DNA of 64,000 nucleotides from Acidobacteriaceae bacterium. GTDB lineage: Bacteria > Acidobacteriota > Terriglobia > Terriglobales > Acidobacteriaceae. A program made the translations under genes and the position numbers. The stretch spans positions 2,108,001-2,172,000 of the forward strand of contig JAPWKE010000003.1 of NCBI GenBank assembly GCA_028283655.1, written 5' to 3'. Positions 25,938-35,158 of this stretch are shown in pieces (positions within the stretch are counted from its first letter, which is position 1; each line of letters begins with the position of its first letter). The notes below the pieces were generated by a model. It was not told the origin of the DNA and searched no databases. It saw only the letters and a program-made list of their open reading frames with translations.

Positions 25938-27599
25938 ATGGCTAGTGAAAAACTGCAAGTAATCCCGCTCGGGGGCCTAGGTGAGTTCGGTATGAACTGC
26001 CTGGCGCTGCGTTTTGGCGACGATATTCTCGTCATTGACGCGGGCCTCATGTTCCCCGAAGAAGAGCTGCTCGGCGTCGACATCGTTGTGCCCGACATCA
26101 GCTACCTGATCGAGAATCGCGACAAGGTTCGCGCCATTTTGCTGACACACGGCCACGAGGACCACATCGGCGGACTGCCGTGGATCCTCAGCGAGCTGAA
26201 CGTGCCAGTCTATGGCACGGAGTTCACGCTGGCTTACGTCGAAGGCAAGCTCGAAGAGCATCGCCTGCTCGATGATGCCGATCTCGTCGAGATGCTGCCC
26301 GGACGGCAGTTCACAATTGGGCCCTTCTCGGTTCGCCCGATCCGCGTAACGCATTCGCTGGTGGACTGCGTCGCTCTCGCGATCACGACGCCCGTCGGCA
26401 TCGTGCTGCACACCGGCGACTTCAAAATCGATCTCAGCTCTCCGGACGGCCATCCGTTCGACCTGCAGGCGTTTGCTGACCTCGGCAAGCAGGGCGTCCT
26501 GCTGCTGCTGCAGGACTCCACGAACGTCGATCGCTCCGGCTTCACGCCGGGTGAGCGTTCCGTGATCCCACGGCTCGACGACATCTTTGCCGCGACCAAG
26601 AAGCGCCTGTTCTTCTCCTGCTTCTCGTCCTCGATTCACCGCATCAAGATCGCGATGGACCTGGCCTACAAGCACAATCGCAAGGTTGCGCTGATCGGTC
26701 GCTCGATGGATAACTCCACCGAAATCGCGCAGGACCTCGGCTATATCGAACCGCCGCCAGGACTCATCATCCATCCCAGCAAGATCCGCGAGTATGCCCC
26801 GCACGAAGTGTGCGTGATGATCTCCGGTACGCAGGGTGAGCCGATGAGCGCGCTCTCGCGTGCAGCTGTGGACAACCACAAGTTCGCGAAGATCGAGTCC
26901 GGCGATACCGTGCTGCTGTCCTCGCGCGTGATCCCCGGCAACGAAAAGTCCATCTATCGCGTGATCGATCACCTCGAACGCCGCGACGCACGCGTGATTC
27001 ATGACGACGGCACAAACGGCCTGATCCACGTCTCCGGACACGGATCAAGCGAAGAGCTGCGCATGATGATCAACCTTGTGCGCCCGAAGTTCTTTGTGCC
27101 CGTGCATGGCGACTACCGTCACCTGAAGCGGCACATGGAGTTGGCTATCTCGACCGGCATCCCGGAAAAGGTGATGCTGCTCGAAGACGGAGATGTCTTT
27201 GAGACGAACGGCCGCGAGGGAGAAAAGGTTGGCAAGGTAACGACTGGACGGGTTTGCATCGATAACAACTCGACCGCAGACGTTGTGCTGGATACGGTCA
27301 TCCGTGATCGTAAGCACCTTGGAGCCGATGGCCTCTTCCTGCCAATCATTGCGATTAACAAGCGTACTGGCCAGATTGAGGGTTTGCCCGAGATTTCGAC
27401 GCGCGGCTTTGCGGCGGATGATCCTGAGCTGCTGCGCAACGCCCGCGATGTGGTGTCGCGTACGATCGAGCAGTCTTCCCACGAAGAGCGCCAGGACTAT
27501 GGCGTGATGAAGGACAAGGTTCGCGGCGATCTGAAGCGCTTCCTACAGAAGAACGCGAACCGTCGTCCGCTGATCATGCCGATCATCCTCGAACTCTAA
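25938..27599 (+). CDS. rnj: ribonuclease J
   Basis: A 553-residue metallo-beta-lactamase/beta-CASP ribonuclease with 5'-3' exo- and endonuclease activity in mRNA decay and rRNA maturation. The metal site is THGHEDHIGG (His71, His73, Asp75, His76); HTGDFKID and the beta-CASP motif (VMISGTQGEPMSALSRAA) follow, then LIHVSGHGSSEEL and FVPVHGDYRHL, the signature of RNase J. The C-terminal domain ends at about the usual length. A TAAACT hexamer lies 8 nt upstream of the ATG, with no Shine-Dalgarno. Confidence 0.96.
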   Translation: MASEKLQVIPLGGLGEFGMNCLALRFGDDILVIDAGLMFPEEELLGVDIVVPDISYLIENRDKVRAILLTHGHEDHIGGLPWILSELNVPVYGTEFTLAYVEGKLEEHRLLDDADLVEMLPGRQFTIGPFSVRPIRVTHSLVDCVALAITTPVGIVLHTGDFKIDLSSPDGHPFDLQAFADLGKQGVLLLLQDSTNVDRSGFTPGERSVIPRLDDIFAATKKRLFFSCFSSSIHRIKIAMDLAYKHNRKVALIGRSMDNSTEIAQDLGYIEPPPGLIIHPSKIREYAPHEVCVMISGTQGEPMSALSRAAVDNHKFAKIESGDTVLLSSRVIPGNEKSIYRVIDHLERRDARVIHDDGTNGLIHVSGHGSSEELRMMINLVRPKFFVPVHGDYRHLKRHMELAISTGIPEKVMLLEDGDVFETNGREGEKVGKVTTGRVCIDNNSTADVVLDTVIRDRKHLGADGLFLPIIAINKRTGQIEGLPEISTRGFAADDPELLRNARDVVSRTIEQSSHEERQDYGVMKDKVRGDLKRFLQKNANRRPLIMPIILEL

Positions 27600-27612
27600 C
27601 TCCCTGTTCTAA

Positions 27613-27652
27613 ACACACAAAGGCCGCGCTTCTCAGCGCGGCCTTTGTGTGT
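27613..27652. terminator. 17-bp perfect terminator hairpin
   Basis: Arms 27613-27629 and 27636-27652 are perfectly complementary (core AAAGGCCGCGC/GCGCGGCCTTT) with a TTCTCA loop. It lies between convergent rnj and the OPT transporter gene and probably terminates both. Confidence 0.9.
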
Positions 27653-27659
27653 TAGTTCC

Positions 27660-29906
27660 CTACTCTTCGTTCGAGGTAAGCGTGGGCGCTTGCTCCAGCG
27701 GCTTACGGGCGAAGTAGTACAGGCTGTAGGCCAGCGCGGCGAACGCCAGCACGCTCACCCAATCCTTGTGCAGCGGATTGCTTTCGCTGAAGCGCGGAAT
27801 GGTTTTTTCCGTGGCCGCCTCGTAGAGCTTCACGCAGACACCGAGCAGGCCCATGATGCCGCCCGCTGCAATAAGCCCGGAGGCGTAGAGCGAGCCAGGA
27901 GAAACCTCTTCGCTCAGTTCGTCGTGCGCAGTCTCTCCGCTCGAACGGCGCACCGCCTCGTCTACCAGCCAGCGCACGACTCCACCGCAGAAGATCGCGA
28001 GGGTTGTGCCGATCGAGAGATAGGCTCCGACCGCAAAGGTCAGCGAGCGGATGCCCAGCAACTCAATGCCGATCACGAGCGTGACGCCAAGCAGCACGAG
28101 GCTCCACGGCAGTTTGCGGCTCAGGATGCCGTTGATGACCGTAGCCATCAGACGACCTTGCGGTGCCGCAGCCTTTTCGCTGCCAATGCCCTGCACCCAC
28201 TGCACTTCGATCTCGTGCGTTGCCGGGTTGTAGAGGTACTTGCCGTCCTCAAGCGTTGTCGATCCGATAGCGTTCAGCAGAACGTAGCTACGAGCGTTCT
28301 GCATCTCGGTGTGCGAGGTCTGGCCGCCGGGCGACTTCAGCGTCAGCGTAAAGTGATCGCGCTTGAACTGCCCCTGATTGGAAACGCCGTCGGGCAGTGC
28401 AGCCAGTGAAATCTGGCGCGCGACGGGAAGCTTCTGGAAGCTTTCAAGCCCCTTGTTCATCGCGTTCAGCGTCGCTCCGATGGAGAACGTCGAGATGATG
28501 ACGCCGATCATCAACGCGACCTGCTGCTTCCACGGCGTTGCGCCGATCAGGAAGCCGGTCTTGAGGTCCTGCGAGGTATCTCCGGCGTTCGACGCGGCGA
28601 TGCAGACCATGCCACCGATGGTGATGGCCAGCGCGCCGAAGGCGGGCGCGGTCCAGCCTTTGACGAGGAAAATGGCAGCCGTCGCCATCAGCGTGGCGAT
28701 CGTCATGCCGCTGACCGGCGAAGAGCTAGAGCCAACGATGCCCACAATGCGCGCCGAGACTGTGACGAAGAGGAAGCCGAAGACCAGCACCAGCAGCGCT
28801 GCGGCGATGTTTGCCAGAAGGCCGACCTGAGCGCCGGGGACGGGCTTGAAGTGTAAGAAGATCACGATCATCAACAGCAAAACGGCGCTGCCGCCAAAGA
28901 TCACCCAGTTGGGCAGGTCATGCTCGGTGCGCAGAGTCGCGCCTTCCTTCGTCGCCGTCGCAGACTTCTTGCCGAGCGAGCCTTTGAGGGCTCCGACGAT
29001 CGTGGGGGCCGTACGGCAGAGCGTAATGAGACCGCTGGCGGCCACCGCTCCCGCGCCCATCGGGCGAACGTAGGTCTTCCAGAGCGAAGAAGGGTCCATC
29101 ATGCTGATGGGAATCGTTCCGGGATAGAGCGGGCCAGCCAGATGCTTGCCGAAGAAGACGATAGCAGGCATCAGCACGAGCCAGGAGAAGACACCTCCCG
29201 CGAGCATGACTGCCGCAATGCGGATGCCGATGATGTACCCCACGCCGAGGTACTCCGGCGTGACGTCGGCGCGGATGGCAGCCCCCTTGAGGATCTGCTG
29301 GCCGCTGGGGTCAAAGTTCGGCTGATAGTTTGGGGTCGCCGGAAAGAGGCTGAGCAGACTCTCGTTCTGGAAGAGCGTGTAGAGCCCGCCGAGGCCGAGG
29401 CCAAGGAAGACCCGGCTGGCGAACGACCCACCCTGCTCACCGGCCTTCAACACATCGGCGCAGGCCGTGCCTTCGGGATAGGTCAGCGTGCCATGCTCTT
29501 CGACAATGAGCTGACGACGCAGCGGGATCATAAAGAGCACACCGAGCCAGCCACCAAAGAGCGCCAGCGCAAAGATGCGGAAGCTCTCCAGATCGAAGCC
29601 TAGGAAGATCAGAGCAGGCAGCGTGAAGATGACGCCGGAAGCGATCGACTGGCCCGCGTTGCCGGTCGTCTGGACAATATTATTTTCGAGAATCGACGCC
29701 TTGCCAAAGGCGCGCAGAATCGAGATCGAGAGGACCGAGATAGGGATGGAAGCGGCTACTGTAAGTCCAGCACGAAGACCGACATACACCGTAACAGCAC
29801 CAAAGATGATGCCGAAGATCGAGCCAAGAAAGAGCGCGCGGAAGGTTAGTTCTTTGGGGCTCTCACTGGGGGGGACAAAGGGGCGAAACGTGGTGCGCTC
29901 GGCCAT
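27660..29906 (-). CDS. OPT-family oligopeptide transporter
   Basis: A 748-residue inner membrane transporter of the oligopeptide transporter family (bacterial YSL-like branch) with roughly 15-16 helices. Family motifs include ELTFRALFLGSIFGIIFGAV near the N-terminus, VQTTGNAGQSIASGVIFTLPAL, YPEGTACADVLKAGE, and the later SNAGDTSQDLKTGFLIGATPWKQQ. It likely imports peptides or metal chelates by proton coupling. A soluble loop (about residues 495-590) separates two membrane halves. The ATG at 29906 is preferred over a TTG at 29927, since AGGAG lies 11 nt before it. Confidence 0.9.
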   Translation of the reverse strand: MAERTTFRPFVPPSESPKELTFRALFLGSIFGIIFGAVTVYVGLRAGLTVAASIPISVLSISILRAFGKASILENNIVQTTGNAGQSIASGVIFTLPALIFLGFDLESFRIFALALFGGWLGVLFMIPLRRQLIVEEHGTLTYPEGTACADVLKAGEQGGSFASRVFLGLGLGGLYTLFQNESLLSLFPATPNYQPNFDPSGQQILKGAAIRADVTPEYLGVGYIIGIRIAAVMLAGGVFSWLVLMPAIVFFGKHLAGPLYPGTIPISMMDPSSLWKTYVRPMGAGAVAASGLITLCRTAPTIVGALKGSLGKKSATATKEGATLRTEHDLPNWVIFGGSAVLLLMIVIFLHFKPVPGAQVGLLANIAAALLVLVFGFLFVTVSARIVGIVGSSSSPVSGMTIATLMATAAIFLVKGWTAPAFGALAITIGGMVCIAASNAGDTSQDLKTGFLIGATPWKQQVALMIGVIISTFSIGATLNAMNKGLESFQKLPVARQISLAALPDGVSNQGQFKRDHFTLTLKSPGGQTSHTEMQNARSYVLLNAIGSTTLEDGKYLYNPATHEIEVQWVQGIGSEKAAAPQGRLMATVINGILSRKLPWSLVLLGVTLVIGIELLGIRSLTFAVGAYLSIGTTLAIFCGGVVRWLVDEAVRRSSGETAHDELSEEVSPGSLYASGLIAAGGIMGLLGVCVKLYEAATEKTIPRFSESNPLHKDWVSVLAFAALAYSLYYFARKPLEQAPTLTSNEE

Positions 29907-29987
29907 GGTGCAGGCATCTCCTAGCAACGGTTGCGTTTGCAGGGAGTGTATCAGTGAGGGCTTAGTAAAGCCCTGCCTTTGTCTGGT

Positions 29988-30923
29988 TTAGCTCGCCGCT
30001 TCCAGCGTCCGGCCGAAGCGGCTGACGATGGCAAGGCGCTCCCCACCGAGGATGCGCTTGGTCTGGGCGCGTGCATGGTTCGCCCACGGTCCCTGCGGGT
30101 CCAGGTGTGAGTACGCCGTCCAGTGCTTCAGCGCGCGACGCGGCTCCTGCAGGCGTTCAAAGGCCAGCGCAAGGTTGTAGTGGGCGTCGGCATACTGCGG
30201 AACGAGCACGAGAGCGCGCTCATAGGCTTTGATCGCCTCGGGCAGCTTCTGCATTTCGTCCAGCACGTTGCCGAGATCGAAGAATGCCAGCGCGTAATCA
30301 GGATCAGCCTCGGTGGCCTGCCGGTAGAAACGCTCTGCGGAGAGGAAGTCTCGCTCGTTGTAGAAGATCGTCCCGAGGTTGATCGACGCAGCAGCATGCC
30401 GTGGATCAGCGACCAGGATCTCCTTATAGAGCTTCTTGGCTTCATCCAGCGTGGTGGGAGCTTCTTCCAGACGCACAGCCCGCAGGAACATCTCCTGCAA
30501 CTGACCGGGATGAGGAAGAGCCTCAAACGCGTTGCGCTGCACGACAGCGATCTTCTGTGAGGTGTAGTCGAAGTCAAAGCTGAGCTGGCGGGTCATGGGG
30601 TCAACCAGCGCCCCACCTTGCCGAAACGCGACGCGCGAACCGTTCGAAACGGCCACGGACTCCATCAGAGGGTTCGCCATGCCGGCGACACGCTGCATGG
30701 CGTGGACCGACTCGCGAATGCTCTTGACCGAGATGCGGGTCTTGGCAAGGTCACGAAGCTTGCGCAGCTGCACCAAGTGATCGAAGGTGTACTGCTCAGA
30801 GGCTACGACCAGACCGGCACGCTCCCAGGCGGCCAGCTGGCGGGAGGGCAAGCGAAGGATACGGAGAACGTCTTCCCGGCGATATCGGCTCACGGCGCTC
30901 GTCTTTCGGATGCTCAGGTTCAA
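29988..30923 (-). CDS. MerR-like HTH plus TPR protein
   Basis: A protein of about 311 residues combining an N-terminal MerR-type winged helix (SRYRREDVLRILRLPSRQLAAWERAGLV ... YTFDHLVQLRKLRDL), a linker, and at least three tetratricopeptide repeats in the C-terminal half (e.g. AASINLGTIFYNERDFLSAERFYRQA). The fusion suggests a DNA-binding protein controlled by protein contacts through the TPRs. The start is uncertain: TTG at 30923 follows GGGAG by 6 nt and precedes the HTH; an in-frame ATG at 31007 and a further one upstream lack ribosome sites. It is divergent from the PLD lipoprotein gene. Confidence 0.75.
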   Translation of the reverse strand: MNLSIRKTSAVSRYRREDVLRILRLPSRQLAAWERAGLVVASEQYTFDHLVQLRKLRDLAKTRISVKSIRESVHAMQRVAGMANPLMESVAVSNGSRVAFRQGGALVDPMTRQLSFDFDYTSQKIAVVQRNAFEALPHPGQLQEMFLRAVRLEEAPTTLDEAKKLYKEILVADPRHAAASINLGTIFYNERDFLSAERFYRQATEADPDYALAFFDLGNVLDEMQKLPEAIKAYERALVLVPQYADAHYNLALAFERLQEPRRALKHWTAYSHLDPQGPWANHARAQTKRILGGERLAIVSRFGRTLEAAS

Positions 30924-31127
30924 CAACCACTCCCAGCCGAATCCCGCTTGGCTGGATTCCTTGAGATGGAGTATGCGGGGAGTTATTGCCACATTCAAGC
31001 GTTTCATGCATGGCAAAGCAAGATATCCGTGGATAACTCGAACCAAGCGTGGTTCCGCATGGCTTTTCAACAGAAAACGATGTCGCTGGTGATGTCAGCC
31101 GCTTTCCGCAGCCAAGGAACGTAGACT

Positions 31128-31754
31128 GTGCCGGTGATGAAGAAGAAGACATGGCACGCCGTGTTGGTCCTGGGAGTCAGTTCTCTGCTGATGGGATGTC
31201 AGTCGCCTGCACCGGTGAGAACGAGCGGTGGCATCGAGACGCATTACTCCCCTGCCGAAAACCTCGAAGCCATCGACACGGCGTTGATTCGTTCTGCCAC
31301 GAAGACGATCGACCTCTGCGCGTACAGCCTGACGGATCATGCGCTGGGACAGTCGCTGATGGAGGCCGCAGGGCGCGGCGTGCAGGTGCGGATCTACATG
31401 GACCAGGTGCAGACGCAGGGTGAACTCGCGCGCGAAGACCGCAAGAGTTCCACGGAAGACGATGAGGCCGACACGACGAGTTCGCTGCTGGTACTGCGCG
31501 CACTGCAGAAGACGTCGAACGTCCAGATCGAAGTGAAGCATTCGAAGACACTGATGCACCTGAAGAGCTATGCCGTGGATGGAGCGACGCTGCGTTCAGG
31601 CTCGGCGAACTTTTCGCCTACAGGAGAGAAGCGTCAGGACAATGACCTCATCCTGACGCACGATGGCGCGTCCGTGGATCGCTTCGAGCGGAACTTTGCC
31701 GTTCTGTGGGCGCGACGGGATAACGTCGGACTCGATGAGCTGAGAAAAAAGTAA
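31128..31754 (+). CDS. phospholipase D-family lipoprotein
   Basis: A 208-residue exported protein with a lipoprotein signal (LGVSSLLMGC, Cys at about 24). The rest is a single PLD-like domain: an N-terminal ENLEAIDTALIRSATKTIDLCAYS strand-helix and one HKD-type motif, HLKSYAVDGATLRSGSANFSP, followed by QDNDLIL. One HKD motif per chain implies dimer action, as in the Nuc/bacterial PLD-like nucleases. It could be an envelope nuclease or phosphodiesterase. The GTG at 31128 follows AAGGA; ATG at 31137 is the alternative start. Confidence 0.82.
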   Translation: MPVMKKKTWHAVLVLGVSSLLMGCQSPAPVRTSGGIETHYSPAENLEAIDTALIRSATKTIDLCAYSLTDHALGQSLMEAAGRGVQVRIYMDQVQTQGELAREDRKSSTEDDEADTTSSLLVLRALQKTSNVQIEVKHSKTLMHLKSYAVDGATLRSGSANFSPTGEKRQDNDLILTHDGASVDRFERNFAVLWARRDNVGLDELRKK

Positions 31755-31775
31755 CTGCGCGAAGAAGAGCCCCTG

Positions 31776-32210
31776 CTACTCGGTAGAAGGAGGGCCATTC
31801 TTCCAGGTGCCTTCACTCTTATGTTTGCCGAGAGTCTCCTCAGCCGCGTGGCGGTACTCGAGAAGATGCGTCTTGCACGCCGTAAGGTCCGTGCCGTCGA
31901 TGGCCTGAATGCGGCAGGACGTGAGCGTAAACATCAGGCTGTCGATGGCAGAAAGAACAAGCTTCTCGTTGTCGGTGTAGGCCATGGAGGCCAGGTTGGT
32001 GCGCGTGGTCTTCAGATTCGCCATCTGTGAGTCCAGAGCAGCAGGCGCAGCACCAAGATCCACCGCTTCGGCGGCATCAAGCGTACTTTCTGCAGCCGTG
32101 ACGTAGGTGTTGCTCAGGGGATCGTTGGCTGGCCTGGGTGGAGGGGCAAGCTGCGCCATCGCCGCTGAGCAACCAGCCGCAAAAACGAAGGAAAGGAAAA
32201 TGATTTTCAT
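31776..32210 (-). CDS. secreted hypothetical protein
   Basis: A 144-residue exported protein. A signal peptide (MKIIFLSFVFAAGC..., ending AMAQ) leads to an Ala-rich helical domain with two Cys (TSCRIQAI and TACKTHLL) that could form a disulfide. The ATG at 32210 is chosen because AAGGAG lies 11 nt upstream; a TTG nine bases earlier is too close to it. It converges with the PLD lipoprotein gene across 21 nt. No family recognised. Confidence 0.65.
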   Translation of the reverse strand: MKIIFLSFVFAAGCSAAMAQLAPPPRPANDPLSNTYVTAAESTLDAAEAVDLGAAPAALDSQMANLKTTRTNLASMAYTDNEKLVLSAIDSLMFTLTSCRIQAIDGTDLTACKTHLLEYRHAAEETLGKHKSEGTWKNGPPSTE

Positions 32211-32305
32211 GTACGGCAAATCTCCTTCAGACCACTCGCAGAATACTGCGACACGCCAGTGTCAGACCCACGGAAAGCAGCTCAGGTTGCTCTAAGTGCC
32301 ATCAT

Positions 32306-32334
32306 TTGGATTTCCACTGCCTTTCCCGTAGAAT
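32306..32334 (+). promoter_or_regulatory. sigma-70-type promoter of tRNA-Thr
   Basis: TTGGAT (32306-32311), a 17-nt spacer and TAGAAT (32329-32334) lie 16 nt before the tRNA, so the transcript would begin about 10 nt before the mature 5' end. Confidence 0.7.
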
Positions 32335-32350
32335 GGTCTAGGAGCAATTG

Positions 32351-32426
32351 GCCGACGTAGCTCAGTTGGTAGAGCAGCTGATTCGTAATCAGCAGGTCAA
32401 CGGTTCAAGTCCGTTCGTCGGCTCCA
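32351..32426 (+). tRNA. tRNA-Thr (anticodon CGT)
   Basis: A 76-nt cloverleaf. GCCGACG at the 5' end pairs with CGTCGGC, followed by a discriminator T and an encoded CCA. The D arm has AGCTCAGTTGGTAGAGC; the anticodon arm is GCTGA-TTCGTAA-TCAGC with anticodon CGT, reading ACG threonine codons; the T arm contains GGTTCAAGTCC. Confidence 0.97.
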
Positions 32427-32532
32427 TTCTGCTTCATCCCCTCACAAATTACTCGATCAGCTCGATCTCGCTCCGCTTCATGGTTTGCGATGCGGTGTTT
32501 TCGTGCATCTCACTGTCTCGAGGGTATTTGCG

Positions 32533-33162
32533 ATGAAGAATTCACTCCATAAGACGGTCGCGTCTGTTGCTATTGCTTCCTGCATGGTTCTAGCAGTTGG
32601 CTGCAAGAAGACAGCAGACAACTCCTTGAACTACCGGACAGCCATCAACGACTACTACACGGCACATCCAGCCTGCCTGTGGTCCACTCCGCAGAAGTTT
32701 CCGATGCAGATCGACACCTCCGACGCCGAGAAGACCGGAGGCTTTGATGCCCTGTTCAACCAGGGCTTGCTGAATCGAACGACAAACGAGAAGAAGACCA
32801 TGATCGTGATGAGCAAGCAGGTCACAAACTATGATCTCTCCGACAAGGGGCGCGCAGCCTGGACAGCGGATACGACCGACCCCAGCTCTGGGAACTTCTG
32901 CTACGGACATCGCAATGTGTCCTCGATTGACAGCTCAACGCCGAACAACGGTGACGTAGGCTCAACCACTCAGGTGGGCTACCACTGGGCCTTCGGAGAT
33001 GCCGCCGGATGGGCAAAGGCTGCTGGCGTGCAAAGCGCCTTCCCTGCCGTCGCCACAAACATGGCTGGCAACGGTGCTGCGACGAAGACGCTGACCGATA
33101 CGAGTTCTGGCTGGAAGGTCACGAGCCCGGCTTCCGCCGCTGATGGCAGCATTGTGGAGTAA
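32533..33162 (+). CDS. hypothetical lipoprotein
   Basis: A 209-residue exported lipoprotein: signal MKNSLHKTVASVAIASCMVLAVGC with the lipid-accepting Cys at about residue 24, then KKTADNS. The mature domain has conserved-looking aromatic patches (CLWSTPQKFPMQI, NFCYGHRN, VGYHWAFGDAAGWAK) and two Cys. The last 30 residues are Thr/Ser/Ala-rich. The ATG at 32533 is chosen as it opens the signal peptide; the ORF reaches further upstream. Located just after the tRNA. Family not recognised. Confidence 0.72.
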   Translation: MKNSLHKTVASVAIASCMVLAVGCKKTADNSLNYRTAINDYYTAHPACLWSTPQKFPMQIDTSDAEKTGGFDALFNQGLLNRTTNEKKTMIVMSKQVTNYDLSDKGRAAWTADTTDPSSGNFCYGHRNVSSIDSSTPNNGDVGSTTQVGYHWAFGDAAGWAKAAGVQSAFPAVATNMAGNGAATKTLTDTSSGWKVTSPASAADGSIVE

Positions 33163-33180
33163 GCGTACGCACCAGAAGAG

Positions 33181-33209
33181 AAAGGCCGCCCAGAAGATGG
33201 GCGGCCTTT
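33181..33209. terminator. bidirectional terminator hairpin
   Basis: AAAGGCCGCCCA (33181-33192) pairs perfectly with TGGGCGGCCTTT (33198-33209), loop GAAGA. It lies between the convergent lipoprotein and GH28 genes. Confidence 0.9.
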
Positions 33210-33227
33210 CGTTCGTCTGCACGAAAA

Positions 33228-34724
33228 CTAACGCATCGGCACAAACTTACCAGCGCAGGGATCGGGCAGGCCGCCCGTTGGTGTGGTGACGTTGCCAGCG
33301 CTCATCTGCAGATGAACACTCGGGTTCAGCTTTGCGGCCGCTCCAAACGGGATGTTCGTCCACGGCACCAAGACCTTCAGGTCAGCGAAGGCTACGTGGA
33401 CCTGCTCCGGCTTGATGCCCTTGATCGTGACGTCGCGCAGCGTCACCTCGGTGCGATGCTCGTCGTTGAGGCCAGAGATCAGAACGTCGCCGGGCGTTTC
33501 GCTGTAGATGTTCTCCAAAGAGATGCGCTTGTAGTCGGGGATTTTGTCACCGGTATACTTCGGGTCAGCAAACGGTTCGACCGTCTTGTTGGTGTACCAG
33601 GGCGAGATGGCGATTGGGATCGGTACATCCCGCATGCAGACGTTGCGATACACCAGATCGTGCACCGGGCCGCCGCGCTTCACGTTGCTTTTGATACGGA
33701 TGCCGGAGGTGGTGTGGTCTTCGACAAGGCCGTCGACAAGCAGGAAGCTCTGCCCGAGCACGGTCTCCGAGCCGATGCTCATTCCGTGGCCAGAGTAGAA
33801 GTGGTTATCGAGCACGCTCATATGGCTGACACCCTGCTTGATGGCGATATTGTCGTCGCCGTTGTCGATCCACGAGTGTGCGATGGTGATGTTGGTAGAG
33901 GTTCCGGGATCGATGCCGTCGGTGTTGCGAGCGTCCTGCGTCTTGTCCGTCGGCGTCTGCAGGTGGACTCCCCAGGCGGTGAAGCCGTCGGTGTGACCCA
34001 CGGAGACGTGGAAGTTCATGCTGTTGTGCAGGGTGATGTTGTAAAAGGTCAGGCCGTCGGCGTGATCGGCGACGATCAGCTTCGGAGCGAAGTAGAGGTC
34101 GTCGTGTGGCTCGGACTTGCGAGCGAGCTGCCACCAACTGTAGTCATGGCCGACGAGTTGGTGATAGCCGCGACCGTCAATGACGCCGTCGCCCATCAGC
34201 CCGGCGTTCTTTGCGTTGCGGATGCTGAGAAACGGTCGGCAGCCACCTTTGGGGCGAGCAGCCTGGTTGGTGGAGAACGTGGGCAGGTTCGTCGGGCGAG
34301 GTATAGCCGTACCACAGAGGCCCAGCTTCTTGCCATCGACCTCCACGTCGTAGTCGGCAGGGTTAACCGAGGCGTAAAGCGTTACCTTCTTGTCGATCAA
34401 CAGCGTTACGCCGTCCTTCAGCTCCAGCGGGCCACTGAGGAAGCTGTTATAGCCGGGATTCCGCAGAACCGGGTCTTTCAGCACAGGCATGGCCAGCTCC
34501 ACAGCTTTTCCTGCGCCACAGGTGTCTATCGCCTTTTGGATCCGCTCCGTGTCCGCGTGATCCTCACGCTGGACAAAGCCGCCTTTGCTATCGGCGGTCA
34601 GCGACGCGACAAGACGGGTACAGACCGGCGGCACCTTCGGCTCAACCACTGCGCGAGTGTCCTGAGCGTGTGTAACGGCTGCGAGAGAAGCAAAACAGAG
34701 AGCGGCGACAAGAAAGGTTCGCAT
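33228..34724 (-). CDS. polygalacturonase-like glycoside hydrolase, GH28
   Basis: A 498-residue exported right-handed beta-helix enzyme acting on pectic polymers. A signal peptide (residues 1-20, ending THAQ) is present. The four GH28 motifs appear in order: RNTDGIDPG, NGDDNIAIKQG, YSGHGMSIGSE and GIRIKSNVKRG, giving the three catalytic Asp and the conserved His and Arg/Lys. Whether it is endo- or exo-acting, or a rhamnogalacturonase, is not clear. The ATG at 34724 begins the signal peptide. Single-gene unit. Fits a plant-litter soil lifestyle. Confidence 0.93.
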   Translation of the reverse strand: MRTFLVAALCFASLAAVTHAQDTRAVVEPKVPPVCTRLVASLTADSKGGFVQREDHADTERIQKAIDTCGAGKAVELAMPVLKDPVLRNPGYNSFLSGPLELKDGVTLLIDKKVTLYASVNPADYDVEVDGKKLGLCGTAIPRPTNLPTFSTNQAARPKGGCRPFLSIRNAKNAGLMGDGVIDGRGYHQLVGHDYSWWQLARKSEPHDDLYFAPKLIVADHADGLTFYNITLHNSMNFHVSVGHTDGFTAWGVHLQTPTDKTQDARNTDGIDPGTSTNITIAHSWIDNGDDNIAIKQGVSHMSVLDNHFYSGHGMSIGSETVLGQSFLLVDGLVEDHTTSGIRIKSNVKRGGPVHDLVYRNVCMRDVPIPIAISPWYTNKTVEPFADPKYTGDKIPDYKRISLENIYSETPGDVLISGLNDEHRTEVTLRDVTIKGIKPEQVHVAFADLKVLVPWTNIPFGAAAKLNPSVHLQMSAGNVTTPTGGLPDPCAGKFVPMR

Positions 34725-35158
34725 GGCACCTGACAAACTAGCACATTGCTGTCAGACAGGTCATGCCGTCAGCGGCCCGCCCTCCTCGACGTCCTCTCCC
34801 TGAACGCTCCTCACCGCCAAGAGGCAGGGAGAAAAGATCATCAGCAAGGCGGCAAAGAAGACGGCAAGGTTGTGCATGGACTCTCCGGGGCGCGTGCGCG
34901 TGCGCTTTCGGAGTTATCGGCGAGCAAAAGCATCTGATGAGCCGCAGTTTCTGCCGCGTTTTCCACAACGCTTCTGGAAAGCGAAAGGGCCGCCCGGCAA
35001 CAGGGCGACCCTTTCTTCTATGGGAGGCAGTTCCAACGGAGGCAAAGCCATTAGAACTCTCTAGGTGCAAGAGTATGGTCGGTGGTGGGTCATGTCAAGG
35101 TATTCCTTCTGGAAAACGCAAGGCCTTTTTTTGCAATTACTTAGCTGAAATAGCTACG
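34725..35158. other. 434-nt gap without a credible gene; hairpin and imperfect repeat
   Basis: Between two minus-strand genes no reading frame looks real: the ORFs are Arg/Gly/Pro-rich shadows without ribosome sites. Visible structure includes a hairpin of GAAAGGG..GCCC (34983-34995) with GGGC..CCCTTTC (35003-35015) followed by TTCTTCT, and an imperfect 20-bp direct repeat (34971-34990 and 35106-35125, 17 matches; it starts CTTCTGGAAA). A T-run follows the second copy. This could be a terminator plus the promoter of the GH28 gene, or hold an unrecognised small RNA. Confidence 0.4.

Noticed and set aside
33312-34733. 473-codon plus-strand ORF opposite GH28
   Set aside because: Antisense shadow of a gene carrying all GH28 motifs.
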